Positions 35,768 through 44,281 are shown, counted from the first letter of the stretch. The stretch: DNA of 55,881 nucleotides from Legionella sp. (GCA_031291095.1 JARLJR010000113.1:1-55881), one strand, 5' to 3'. The notes: a model not told the origin generated them from the letters alone. Numbers and translations are program-made.

Positions 35768-36738
35768 TCTTTAAAACTCTCACGAATCAGTTTTCCATTC
35801 TCAGTTAATTTAGCATCTTTTGAATAAACTGAGTTGAGGCCAATTTCAAATTGTAATTGGCATAATTGAAGTCGATCTCGAAATCTTGCTGCATAACCTT
35901 TAAATGAAAGTTTTTTAAAAACACGGATCATTCTAGCTAAGACAAAAGTACCATGAAAAATACCAAACATTGGTCTTAAGTCATCTCGTATTGGGGCTCT
36001 AAATTTGAGTTCATCATCAGGATTTAAAACAAACTTCTCTTGAAAAAACATTGTATGTAATCTTAAGTGCGAAATCTCATGCACAATATGCTCAATCCAA
36101 TATCCAACCTGATCATCATGCTGATCAGGAATTCTTAGCCAGATGGCTCCTATAGTATCTCCTGACGCTTGGCCTCTAAGTACTCGGCCTTGAAAAAGCT
36201 TTATAGAGGAGAGAAAGATTGATACTTCGTATGCAATGTCTGCATCAGCCTTAGCAATCAAGGCAATCGCTTTGTGTATATTAGATTTATGAAACTCTAA
36301 TTGCTCATTAGAAATTGGCCTTACCAATGTAGTTTCACCACAAATATTTTTTTGCTCGTATTGTCTCATTTTTGCAACATATGAAACTTCCCAAAATTCA
36401 GACAAAACAGAGCTAATTCTTAATTCTTGCTCATATACGCCATATAATTTTAACCATGATACTCGCTGAATAGCGTCCATAATAGAATCAATGGATGAAG
36501 ACTTTATTGCCTCATGTAACTCTTGTGTATAAAGAAAAAATGCTGGTGAAAGTTTTCGATTACAATCTATTTTTTGTATAAACTCCGCTAGATCCTTAAG
36601 ATCATAACGGAGTTTTTTCTCACAACTTTTAAGTAACTTTAATAAATTATTCTTTTGTTTCTCGGAGATATAACACATAAGCTTTTTTGCTCCTTCTTCA
36701 TCTGGAATAGATGTGGAGAGTAGAGAACTGGCTGACAT
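35743..36738 (-). CDS. HExxH-motif peptide-modification protein (aKG-HExxH beta-hydroxylase-like)
   Basis: 331 aa. Metal motif H220-E-I-S-H224 within VGYWIEHIVHEISHLRLHTMFF, followed by APIRDDLRPMFGIFHGTFVLARMIRVF, the arrangement of the TIGR04267-type HEXXH peptide-modification family, now described as 2-oxoglutarate-dependent peptide beta-hydroxylases. The long N-terminal helical region is also typical. The start is the ATG of MSASSLL; GAGGT lies six bases upstream. It follows the precursor-like ORF by 44 bp and overlaps YcaO. Substrate: presumably that peptide. Confidence 0.85.
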   Translation of the reverse strand: MSASSLLSTSIPDEEGAKKLMCYISEKQKNNLLKLLKSCEKKLRYDLKDLAEFIQKIDCNRKLSPAFFLYTQELHEAIKSSSIDSIMDAIQRVSWLKLYGVYEQELRISSVLSEFWEVSYVAKMRQYEQKNICGETTLVRPISNEQLEFHKSNIHKAIALIAKADADIAYEVSIFLSSIKLFQGRVLRGQASGDTIGAIWLRIPDQHDDQVGYWIEHIVHEISHLRLHTMFFQEKFVLNPDDELKFRAPIRDDLRPMFGIFHGTFVLARMIRVFKKLSFKGYAARFRDRLQLCQLQFEIGLNSVYSKDAKLTENGKLIRESFKECALILES

Positions 36739-36782
36739 TGCATACCTCACAAATAGAATAAGAAACAAATCGAATAACTTAA

Positions 36783-36902
36783 TTAATCTTCTTGCGCTGC
36801 TCTTAACATAGATGGATCAAATTCACCTATATCATCAAACACAACAGTTTCATCATTATTTAAATCGATTTCAGAAGATTGATTATTGATCACAGTTTCC
36901 AT
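36783..36902 (-). CDS. Candidate RiPP precursor peptide (39 aa)
   Basis: A short ORF immediately upstream of the HExxH gene, reading METVINNQSSEIDLNND at the N-terminus and ending FDPSMLRAAQED. The ATG at 36902 is preceded by GGAG at a six-base spacing; an ATG four codons upstream lacks such a site. It is strongly acidic with no cysteine or aromatic-rich core. Such a leader, on the same strand just ahead of a YcaO/HExxH operon, is what a precursor gene should look like. The core is presumably near the C-terminus. It could instead be an unrelated leader ORF. Confidence 0.72.
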   Translation of the reverse strand: METVINNQSSEIDLNNDETVVFDDIGEFDPSMLRAAQED

Positions 36903-37009
36903 ATTAAACTCCATTTTTCATATAACTTTGTAAGAACATCCTTTGAAAGGTTAAAATTAAGGATGCTTCTCTCAAAAAAGACTTAAGAGCAGCTAAAATT
37001 TAATTGAAA

Positions 37010-37037
37010 ATAATAAGACATGCAAGTAATTTATCAA
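37010..37037 (-). promoter_or_regulatory. Putative promoter of the YcaO/HExxH operon
   Basis: On the minus strand TTGATA (37032-37037) and TATTAT (37010-37015) are separated by 16 bp, about 110 bp upstream of the precursor ATG. A CCTTTGAAAGG palindrome at 36940-36950 lies in the leader. Confidence 0.4.
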
Positions 37038-37110
37038 CTTTGATGGAAAAAAAGGCGTTACTTATTGAATTATTGTGATTTATTGGGAGGATTTATTTCA
37101 AATGGTTTTA

Positions 37111-37290
37111 TTGGTAAGAACCAGGTATCGAATCTGATTGCAACTTATTGATTTTAATTAATATAAATAAATTAAGGGCTCGACAACCATCCAAAAACAA
37201 TCCAAAATGGTGCATGATGGCTCATTTGAATGACTATTCATTAGAAAAAATATATCAAAAACCATGGCATATCTGGTAAAGTGATTCACA
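37111..37290. repeat. Degenerate island-end-like sequence inside the element
   Basis: It aligns with the left island end (30347-30520): TTGGT...CCAGG..ATCGAA, then TTGATTTT/AATATAAATAA, then GG(C/T)G(T/C)ATGAT and TTTGAAT, and GGCATATCT. At the position of the paired CTTACCCAA repeats it has paired ATCCAAAA (37189-37196, 37200-37207; 11-bp period). It looks like the end of an older element. Confidence 0.6.
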
Positions 37291-37376
37291 TACTTTGTAA
37301 ACAGCTAGATATTACTTTAATATAGCGTTTCTTACGAGCAAGTTAAGAGATTGTCTTAATTATAAATGGTAAAACA

Positions 37377-38180
37377 ATGCAAACAAAATCATCTCAATCT
37401 TCTGTTAATCATATTGAATATAAGAAAAACTTTCTAAAGAATGTAATTTTTCGCCTAGATTTTAACTCATTAGAACAATTGAGTAATAACGCCCCCCCTG
37501 AGTTTGGTAATGTGATAGCTGAAAAATACCATTCTCCAGCCCAAGGTGAAGTTAAACATCTTCAAGTATCAATTTCCGCAGATGGCACCAAGACAATCAA
37601 GGAAGAGTCTAACTGGATTTGGAAATATGAGCATAAAGGATCTACTAAAAAAAGTATTTCTTTATTAAAGGATGCTCTTATCTTTGAATGTCATGAAACA
37701 GGATATAAAAATTTTTCTACATTTGAAGAGGATGTTTGTTTTATTTTTAATAAATTTATAGATCTTTATGATGTAAAGCAATTCGGTCGAATAGGTTTAA
37801 GATATATCAATGAAATTTTTATCCCAGAAAATAAAAACCCTTTAAAATGGCAAGGTTATATAAACCCTAATTTATGTAACGCATTAGAATCAGGCATTGT
37901 CGATGGCTCTACGCCAATAAGATCAATGCATCAAGTGCAAATTAAATTAGATGAAATTGATGTATTATTTAATTATGGTATTTTTAATCGAGATTATCCC
38001 AATCCTATAGCCAAACCAGAATTGATTTTGGACTATGATTATTATATAAGCGGTATGCTAGAAAAAAATGACGTACTAAGTAAACTAGTTAGTCTAAATG
38101 CAGTTTCCAGACGAATGTTTGAATATAGTATAGAAAACCAGCTAAGGGAAAAAATGGAGATAATTCATGAAAAAAAATAG
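37377..38180 (+). CDS. TIGR04255 family protein
   Basis: 267 aa. KNVIFRLDFN near the N-terminus and QFGRIGLRYINEIFIP in the middle are the hallmarks of TIGR04255, a sporadically distributed family of unknown function. No membrane or signal sequence. It starts an operon: the next ORF overlaps its end by 14 bp, and a third gene follows with a 4-bp overlap. Sporadic family distribution plus location on a mobile element suggests a defence or conflict role, not established. Confidence 0.8.
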   Translation: MQTKSSQSSVNHIEYKKNFLKNVIFRLDFNSLEQLSNNAPPEFGNVIAEKYHSPAQGEVKHLQVSISADGTKTIKEESNWIWKYEHKGSTKKSISLLKDALIFECHETGYKNFSTFEEDVCFIFNKFIDLYDVKQFGRIGLRYINEIFIPENKNPLKWQGYINPNLCNALESGIVDGSTPIRSMHQVQIKLDEIDVLFNYGIFNRDYPNPIAKPELILDYDYYISGMLEKNDVLSKLVSLNAVSRRMFEYSIENQLREKMEIIHEKK

Positions 38181-38352
38181 TGATAAAGTAAATGAAATAG
38201 CAACTGAAATTGGAAAGAATTATTTTTCTACACCCAGCACCTCTCTTGATAAACAAAGACAAGTGGCTGGCTATGATTCTTTTGATATTTCAAGTGAACC
38301 ATATCGTAAATCTACGTCACGCGTGATAGTTAGAAGATATACCGTCAAATGA
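38167..38352 (+). CDS. Small hypothetical protein of the TIGR04255 operon
   Basis: 61 aa, basic and Ser-rich (ends YRKSTSRVIVRRYTVK). Its ATG lies inside the 3' end of the TIGR04255 gene and its stop overlaps the start of the following gene, so all three are translationally coupled. No recognised domain; the size and coupling would fit an antitoxin or adaptor, but I have no direct evidence. Confidence 0.6.
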   Translation: MKKNSDKVNEIATEIGKNYFSTPSTSLDKQRQVAGYDSFDISSEPYRKSTSRVIVRRYTVK

Positions 38353-38918
38353 GTGAAAGCCGTTCTTATTTTACACATGATTTTGAACAATTACATCAAG
38401 GGGATATATTTTCAGATGTCACAATTGTCCAAAGTATTACTGAACAAGATTCAGATATCCTTGTAGAAGAAAGGCTATTACCCTATGCAGTTGTTATAAG
38501 CCAAGAATGTGATTTAGAGCAGGATGCTAATTCAAGAAAAACAAGCGGAATAGATCAAGATAAATATTTACCGACAATATTATTATTGCCAGCATATCCT
38601 GCTGAAATGCTTAGAGAAGGTAGTCATCTTGGATCTTATAACCAACAAATGCAAAAATTTAATTCAGATCGCTTTAAACTATTAAAACAAAATGGTAATA
38701 ATCGATATCATTTTCTCCATAGTGACGGTAAGTTTCATGTTCCAGAACTCATTATTGATTTTAAACATGTCTACTCAATTGCTCGAGACATTGCTTATTC
38801 TTCTTCATTTTCAAAGGGATATATCGCAACAGTTGCTCAATTATTTAGAGAAAATTTATCTGCAAGATTTTGTCATTATTTAAGTAGAATCGGCTTGCCT
38901 GAAACAATTACTGAATAA
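38349..38918 (+). CDS. Hypothetical protein with Q-E-C-D motif, TIGR04255 operon
   Basis: 189 aa, soluble, not recognised. A conserved-looking motif AVVISQECDLEQD sits near residue 52, and HQGDIFSDVTI precedes it. The Cys-Asp pair could be catalytic or metal-binding. Third gene of a coupled trio; ATGA overlap with the second. Confidence 0.65.
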   Translation: MSESRSYFTHDFEQLHQGDIFSDVTIVQSITEQDSDILVEERLLPYAVVISQECDLEQDANSRKTSGIDQDKYLPTILLLPAYPAEMLREGSHLGSYNQQMQKFNSDRFKLLKQNGNNRYHFLHSDGKFHVPELIIDFKHVYSIARDIAYSSSFSKGYIATVAQLFRENLSARFCHYLSRIGLPETITE

Positions 38919-39018
38919 AAAACTAAATCGAGGGGTACTTAAAATATGTTGAGTGCTTTCTAGCTGAATGAAACCTACAATCATATCAAACATAATAGGC
39001 TTTATGTCACGCCTCAAT

Positions 39019-39300
39019 TCATCCATCATTAGTATTTATTCCATCATTTAGTCTTTTCCTATATGGAGTATGTAGGTCTTTTAAAGGAGGAAAAATTTCT
39101 CCTACTTCAACTTCTAACGTAAGAGCAATCTGGATTAAGCTCTGAATTGAAATATTTTGCTCGCCACGCTCTACCCGTCCTGCGTAGCTCCGGCCTAATT
39201 GTGCGGCAGCAGCGAAATCCTCCTGAGAGAAACCACGTTTCTTCCGTAGTTCTCGGATTCTTTTGCCTATTTTAATAAGATTCGGGTGTTTTTTCTCCAT
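39019..39300 (-). CDS. Xre-family HTH regulator
   Basis: 93 aa. Helix-turn-helix IRELRKKRGFSQEDFAAAAQLGRSYAGRVERGEQNISIQSL is a typical Cro/C1-type domain, resembling controller (C) proteins of restriction systems. The start at MEKKHPNL is preferred since the frame before it is hydrophobic and has no ribosome site. Divergent from the nuclease gene across 151 bp, which fits control of that gene. Confidence 0.88.
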   Translation of the reverse strand: MEKKHPNLIKIGKRIRELRKKRGFSQEDFAAAAQLGRSYAGRVERGEQNISIQSLIQIALTLEVEVGEIFPPLKDLHTPYRKRLNDGINTNDG

Positions 39301-39451
39301 AGCATAAGTACATCGTATAACGCCTAACAGAACCACGCCCGGGAGATGCTATTTTTTAAGGAATAAGGTACTATACGAAGCTCGCGCAAGAATGGATAAA
39401 TATTAATCAAAGGAGTTGATATTAGATTTTTATTTATGAGGTTAGAATAAA

Positions 39452-40198
39452 ATGAGTACTTTTAAAAAGATTGCATTTCAAATTTTACAAGAAACAGGTA
39501 GGTCTCTGCACAGCAAAGAGATTACTGCTATAGCTCTAAAGAAAGGATGGCTAAAAACGGCTGGAAAAACCCCTGAAGCTACTATGAATGCACAATTAAT
39601 CGTTGATATTAACGAAAAAAAACACAAATCATGCTTTTTAAAGGTAGCCCCTTCTGTTTTTGCATTAAATCCTGATTTGGTTCAAAAAAATCTCATATTA
39701 CCCGAGGATACAAAAAAACATAAGGTTTCCACTAAACAAAAAGGAGATATTGCGGAAGCTCGTATAGCAGAGCTTATTACTTTGTATGGCGATACTAACC
39801 TCTCCTGTTACAAACCTATCTCTGATGATGATGGCATCGATCTTATAATAAAGGAAAAAGGCAGCCTTAAGACAATGTATGTACAAGTAAAAAGTCGGTA
39901 TGGCTCAGAACCTAATCAGGCATTCACCGCCACTGTCAAGGCAGGAAATATGATTGAACACTATTCTGTTGGCCTCATTTTTTGTTATTTCGACATGGAA
40001 CTGGGAGATCTTTGGGATTACCTATGGTTTATTCCTGCTCCTACATTTGCTAAATCAGCTCACAAATTGGATAATGGCCGTTCTTTTGGCTTTGTTGCAG
40101 GACGGCAGAAAAAAGAGACCAATAAGTGGGATGATCATTTAATCGATAAGCGTGATCTAGCTAATCAAATTTTGGCTCAAATGAGACGAATTGATTAA
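39452..40198 (+). CDS. HARE-HTH plus PD-(D/E)XK nuclease, restriction-like
   Basis: 248 aa. Residues 2-75 form a winged-helix HARE-HTH domain (FKKIAFQILQETGRSLHSKE, then FALNPDL). Residues 95-220 form a PD-(D/E)XK nuclease: KGDIAEARIAEL with E102, DDDGIDLII with D130, and MYVQVKSRYG with Q145-x-K147. HARE-HTH domains are known on restriction enzymes, so this probably cleaves foreign, possibly modified, DNA. No methyltransferase accompanies it, which suggests a modification-dependent or solitary enzyme. Divergent from the Xre gene. Confidence 0.85.
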   Translation: MSTFKKIAFQILQETGRSLHSKEITAIALKKGWLKTAGKTPEATMNAQLIVDINEKKHKSCFLKVAPSVFALNPDLVQKNLILPEDTKKHKVSTKQKGDIAEARIAELITLYGDTNLSCYKPISDDDGIDLIIKEKGSLKTMYVQVKSRYGSEPNQAFTATVKAGNMIEHYSVGLIFCYFDMELGDLWDYLWFIPAPTFAKSAHKLDNGRSFGFVAGRQKKETNKWDDHLIDKRDLANQILAQMRRID

Positions 40199-40300
40199 TA
40201 AATCCATTCTATTTTACTAGGACTAAATAACAATAATAACAAACAGGGAATAGTTAAGAACAGGATTCTTAAAGAATAATCTTAACTAACCGAGAAAAAA

Positions 40301-41125
40301 ATGAACAAGAAAAAATTGTTATTTTTTATCATTGCCCCTTTGGCAATGTTACTTCAATCCCATAATGTATTGGCAGAAGAACCACCCAAGGCATTGTATT
40401 GCCCAGAAAAAATTGAATGCTCCAAAGATAAAAGTATTAGCTCATGTAAAGCTTTTGGAGAACATCTCGAGTATTGGGGAAAGATTTATTCTGAAGGCAC
40501 CGTAAAAAAAGGAATCTATTTTCTTACTCGGATAGACTCTAGCTATCAGAATCCTACTACAGTTTATTCTTATCCTAATATATGCTCCTATGGGAACGTT
40601 GATTACCCCACAAGTCCAATTCTTGGAATAAGTCCTCCTGGATTTGGATCATATGATTATGAATCTCGCTTTTGGGAAGCAAGACAAAATGATATGACTA
40701 AATGGTGGATTTACGGATACCAAGCTCAATGCAATAATGGTGGTTCGATTATAAACCCCCAAGATTGTCCATTAGAAGAAGTACCATTAGTTAAAATTAA
40801 ATCCGATTATCAATCGAATATTACAAAAATTTCAGCATATGCAAACGGCATTCTTCTTGATGATGATTATTGGTACCCCGATTTCAATAACCAATTTTCT
40901 TGGAAAGCAATAAACATGTATAAAGCGTGGGATTCATGCTCAGATACAGGTCTATGCACTATTGAGTTAATGGCTACCATAAACCAAGCACTTGTTGATA
41001 TTGGTAGTATTGTTATTGATATGGATAATAAAATGAAAATAGTCCATATTCATGCTATTACTGGATTTAAAATTTCTCATAATGAGAAAGAAAACTCTAT
41101 TGAGATCAAGGTGGTTCTTAACTAA
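40301..41125 (+). CDS. Secreted hypothetical protein
   Basis: 274 aa. Signal peptide MNKKKLLFFIIAPLAMLLQSHNVLA, mature protein with many Trp/Tyr residues and paired cysteines (YCPEKIECSKDKSISSC; DSCSDTGLC). It resembles a family of exported Legionella proteins (possibly DUF3757-like, not certain). No catalytic motif visible. Sits between the restriction-like module and the element's own genes, transcribed alone. Confidence 0.7.
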   Translation: MNKKKLLFFIIAPLAMLLQSHNVLAEEPPKALYCPEKIECSKDKSISSCKAFGEHLEYWGKIYSEGTVKKGIYFLTRIDSSYQNPTTVYSYPNICSYGNVDYPTSPILGISPPGFGSYDYESRFWEARQNDMTKWWIYGYQAQCNNGGSIINPQDCPLEEVPLVKIKSDYQSNITKISAYANGILLDDDYWYPDFNNQFSWKAINMYKAWDSCSDTGLCTIELMATINQALVDIGSIVIDMDNKMKIVHIHAITGFKISHNEKENSIEIKVVLN

Positions 41126-41132
41126 CTCGTCT

Positions 41133-41582
41133 TTAAACGGGGGAATTACCGCCCCCTTTCATAATTTCAGCATATATACGGGCAGCCTCGTTAGGATCTT
41201 TTGTATTTAACTTCAAGCTCATGACGGGTTGCTTTTTTGTGTCATCATGCGTTTGTATAATATCTATTAGTCCCTTTAGTTCAGGTATAGAAATCTCTTG
41301 ACCCGCAAGTGAGTTAAGCATTTCTGGTATTGCTTTTTTAACCTCAATAGTACTGAGATCAGGCATAATAATGGCAGCAGATTTGTCTTTTACCTTTGGA
41401 ATTAAACGTTCAATACATAATCGAAGTGATATAGGGTCGCCCGAAAGAGCTAGCTCAATAACTTTGTTAACCAATGATTCTGAATTTGCCTCCAAAAGCT
41501 TTACCAATTGTGTATTTTTATTTGGACGACCTTTTGGCCTACCCGATATATTTCCAGACTGCCCCGGTTTAAATGTCGCCAT
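41133..41582 (-). CDS. DUF5681-like protein
   Basis: 149 aa. The N-terminus FKPGQSGNISGRPKGRPNKNTQ is the characteristic DUF5681 motif found in phage and mobile-element proteins, often next to terminase or replication genes. The rest is helical. Function unknown; probably DNA-associated. It is convergent with the secreted protein gene (8-bp gap). Confidence 0.82.
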   Translation of the reverse strand: MATFKPGQSGNISGRPKGRPNKNTQLVKLLEANSESLVNKVIELALSGDPISLRLCIERLIPKVKDKSAAIIMPDLSTIEVKKAIPEMLNSLAGQEISIPELKGLIDIIQTHDDTKKQPVMSLKLNTKDPNEAARIYAEIMKGGGNSPV

Positions 41583-41717
41583 TTTTAATTGTCCTTTTCT
41601 GTATTTTTCCTGTATTTAACAGGAAATTAAGACAATTATACCGCATCTAACTCTGTCACCATATCTCAAGTTTTTTCTCAATTTACATCACTATTTTTAA
41701 AAGTGTCTTATTGTCAC

Positions 41718-41769
41718 ACCCACAAAACCCACATTCGATCAAAAAACAGCAAATGTGGGTTTTGTGGGT
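41718..41769. repeat. Perfect 18-bp inverted repeat beside the helicase/primase gene
   Basis: ACCCACAAAACCCACATT (41718-41735) and its exact reverse complement (41752-41769), 16-nt loop. Lies 26 bp after the DUF3987 stop. Each arm itself contains two ACCCACA-like units. Could be a terminator or an origin/iteron-like structure. Confidence 0.7.
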
Positions 41770-41794
41770 ATAACATTTAACGAGGAATAAAAAT

Positions 41795-44281
41795 TTACTC
41801 CTCTACAAGATACTCTGGGTTAATATAATATTTACCATTTGTTTTTGTAGAAATATATCCTCGTTGGATTAATTTGTTAATAGCCTCCAGTCGATCCTCT
41901 TTCTGAGTTAAATTAGACCAATCTTTATCTCTGATTTGGGATCGAGTAAAAAAAGAACCTAAAAGTGGTAATTTGTTAGCTAAAGACCTTGCAGGAATAT
42001 CATCTTTATATGCCAAACCATACATCCGTTTTGCATGACTTAAAAAATAAGCCCCTAGTTTAATTGCACGAAGAATATAATCAACAGGTATATATTGCTC
42101 ACCTGATATACGCCCCCATTTTTCATAAAGAAATAAATACACTGAAAGCACAGCAACAAATTCATAAGATTTTCCAACATGTGCACTCAAATGAGGCTCC
42201 ATCTCATAGGCTTGAATAGTAGTTTCTTCACGCCAATAATCAAATACCTCTTGAGCTTCATCATCGAAACGAACAATTATTTCATCAGGTGGCATATTAT
42301 TTAAACTTGCCAATAAAATGTTCCATTTCCTCTCTAACTCTTCTTCGCCTTGCTTATCTTGAGACAATCGAATTTTAGTATCTGGATAAACCACACCTTG
42401 AAAACGCTGCAAAAATCCATCGTTTGTTAAGTTATTTTTCATCTCGTTAACAACACGTTCTAATTTTCCCGGTTGAGTACCCCCAATAATACTTATTATT
42501 ACTCTTTCAATGTAATCCGTTCCCCTGCTAATCGTCCTATAGCTATAAGACCCATTTCCATTATAAGCAGTTAAGTAAAACCCCCTCTCTTCACAATGTT
42601 CATCTTTTGATAACCGTATGAACAACGGAGCTACCTCATCAAGCTCCAGCATAATCCCATCAATATTATCTTTCATAATTAATATGAGTTTTTCAAATGT
42701 AGTTCGATTGACAGTATATACTTTGCATTTGGGTGCTTGAGCGAGAAGAATATTAATCTCGTGTTGAAATGTTTTAATTCTTGTTTCGAAAATATCCACA
42801 TTATTTTGTTCAGGCTGCGTTTTTACATTTTCTCTATCTAACCCTTTCATTGCCGTATTTAATTTTCTTTGCAGTAAATCCAGCTTTTGTTTATGCAGCT
42901 CATGATTTTTGTTATAAACTTTTTCCGCCTCCTCACTGATACTTTTTATAAAACTTGCTGTTGCGTCTAATGCATTGGATTTACCGGATGAGGGAGGCCC
43001 GACCATTATCCAGAAAAAATTAGGAGTAACATGCCACTTAGTATGTCTGGTCATTGCTATTTTTAATTTTCCTGCAAATAACACCCCCATACGTGATAAT
43101 ACCGAGATTAAAATAAAATCAGGAGGACATCCTCGAATTTCTGCTTGCTCTTTGATAAAGGTTTCCATCTGCTCGGGTAGTGAATCAAATGGTATATCAT
43201 CGACAGGTAATAATTTATTATCAAACGGCTGATACACATTAAATTTAATGTTTGATGTTAACACCTCATTATTAGCCAAGCTCTTGTTAAACTCATCTAC
43301 GGTGCGTCCATCTGGCGCATATATTGTTTGAGCAGCTTTAGCAATGGCATCTTTTAAATCTAATTTTTCCATTACTCGCCATAAGTCAAAACAATCATGC
43401 CAATATCCATCATTAAACTCATCCGCATGATGGCTATAAAATTTATTTCCTTTTACAGTGATCCCTGGAGTTCCAGAGGAAGAATTTGGCCTTAACCATT
43501 TATGAGACAATATACGTTTATAACCATAATAGCTCAGTAATTCTTCAATATTTCTTTGCTCGTTAAATGCGTGGATAACAGATATTTGCTCTGGCTTATT
43601 GGATAAAATTTTTTGTGTAATAACATAACTAGTAGGAGGTAGCTCTAATGGCTCGATCACATCAACAAGCTGTCCTTCCGTATTTTCAAAATAAAGGGTT
43701 TCTGTCTTGCTACCCTTGGGCTTACGTGGACAATACCAGCTTTGTGACCAAGTTAAATTTTCAATTGCATTAGCTAATAAGTCACATCCTTGCAAAGCCA
43801 ACTTTACATTGATTCGTGAAATAATTGATTCTATTGTTGGTGCTAACTGGTCCTTTTTATATGGTGAATTGGTAATTAGTTGTATTCTATATCGATAGCC
43901 TTTTTCATTTGTATAATGAGAATAAGAACCATGTAACATATAAGCCAGATTAAGATCTTTTAAAATGTTGTTTACTTGCAATGGATCTGGCGCACCGTCA
44001 ATCTCCTCACCATCGGCATTTATACGTTTATCACAATCAATAACAATTATGCTGGCAAAGTTTGATGCATTCTCATTACTGCGCCCCAAACATTGACCTG
44101 TATTATCAGTGCTTAAAGTAGTTCTAATCCAATGTGATCCTTTTTTATCACCTTCAACACACTTTCTTAGCTTAGCTAACCATTCGCTAACATTTATATT
44201 CTGATAAGTAGGGGTACCCCTAACATCATCATTGGAATATGCCACTTTAATTTTATCTAAATCAGTATTAAAATCATTCAT
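41795..44281 (-). CDS. DUF3987 helicase/primase-like replication protein
   Basis: 828 aa. The N-terminal ~200 residues resemble the primase-polymerase/VirE-N-like segment (FASIIVIDCDKR, SYSHYTNEKGYRYRIQLIT). The central ATPase domain has Walker A WIMVGPPSSGKS (K434) and acidic IMLELDEVAPLF; the end has FDDEAQEVFDYWREE, all as in DUF3987 proteins of mobile elements. Probably initiates or primes replication of the excised element. GTG at 44290 is an alternative start to the ATG at 44281; neither has a strong ribosome site. Confidence 0.85.
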   Translation of the reverse strand: MNDFNTDLDKIKVAYSNDDVRGTPTYQNINVSEWLAKLRKCVEGDKKGSHWIRTTLSTDNTGQCLGRSNENASNFASIIVIDCDKRINADGEEIDGAPDPLQVNNILKDLNLAYMLHGSYSHYTNEKGYRYRIQLITNSPYKKDQLAPTIESIISRINVKLALQGCDLLANAIENLTWSQSWYCPRKPKGSKTETLYFENTEGQLVDVIEPLELPPTSYVITQKILSNKPEQISVIHAFNEQRNIEELLSYYGYKRILSHKWLRPNSSSGTPGITVKGNKFYSHHADEFNDGYWHDCFDLWRVMEKLDLKDAIAKAAQTIYAPDGRTVDEFNKSLANNEVLTSNIKFNVYQPFDNKLLPVDDIPFDSLPEQMETFIKEQAEIRGCPPDFILISVLSRMGVLFAGKLKIAMTRHTKWHVTPNFFWIMVGPPSSGKSNALDATASFIKSISEEAEKVYNKNHELHKQKLDLLQRKLNTAMKGLDRENVKTQPEQNNVDIFETRIKTFQHEINILLAQAPKCKVYTVNRTTFEKLILIMKDNIDGIMLELDEVAPLFIRLSKDEHCEERGFYLTAYNGNGSYSYRTISRGTDYIERVIISIIGGTQPGKLERVVNEMKNNLTNDGFLQRFQGVVYPDTKIRLSQDKQGEEELERKWNILLASLNNMPPDEIIVRFDDEAQEVFDYWREETTIQAYEMEPHLSAHVGKSYEFVAVLSVYLFLYEKWGRISGEQYIPVDYILRAIKLGAYFLSHAKRMYGLAYKDDIPARSLANKLPLLGSFFTRSQIRDKDWSNLTQKEDRLEAINKLIQRGYISTKTNGKYYINPEYLVEE

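Larger units (their letters stand above)
30528..36902 (-). other. Candidate RiPP biosynthetic gene cluster (YcaO / HExxH type)
   Basis: Seven minus-strand genes with overlaps or short gaps form one operon: precursor-like peptide, HExxH peptide hydroxylase, YcaO, MFS, GNAT, flavoprotein and methyltransferase. YcaO enzymes modify peptide backbones using ATP, and HExxH proteins of this type are peptide hydroxylases. Having both after a tiny acidic ORF is the layout of a ribosomally made, post-translationally modified peptide pathway. No partner E1-like, TfuA or azoline dehydrogenase gene is present. The product is unknown. Confidence 0.75.

Noticed and set aside
36912-36914. ATG four codons upstream in the precursor peptide
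   Set aside because: Its upstream sequence (TATATGAAAA) has no ribosome site, while the GGAG immediately after it serves the ATG at 36902.
36940-36950. CCTTTGAAAGG palindrome as an operator for the peptide cluster
   Set aside because: Too short to support without a regulator gene in the cluster; mentioned only with the promoter.
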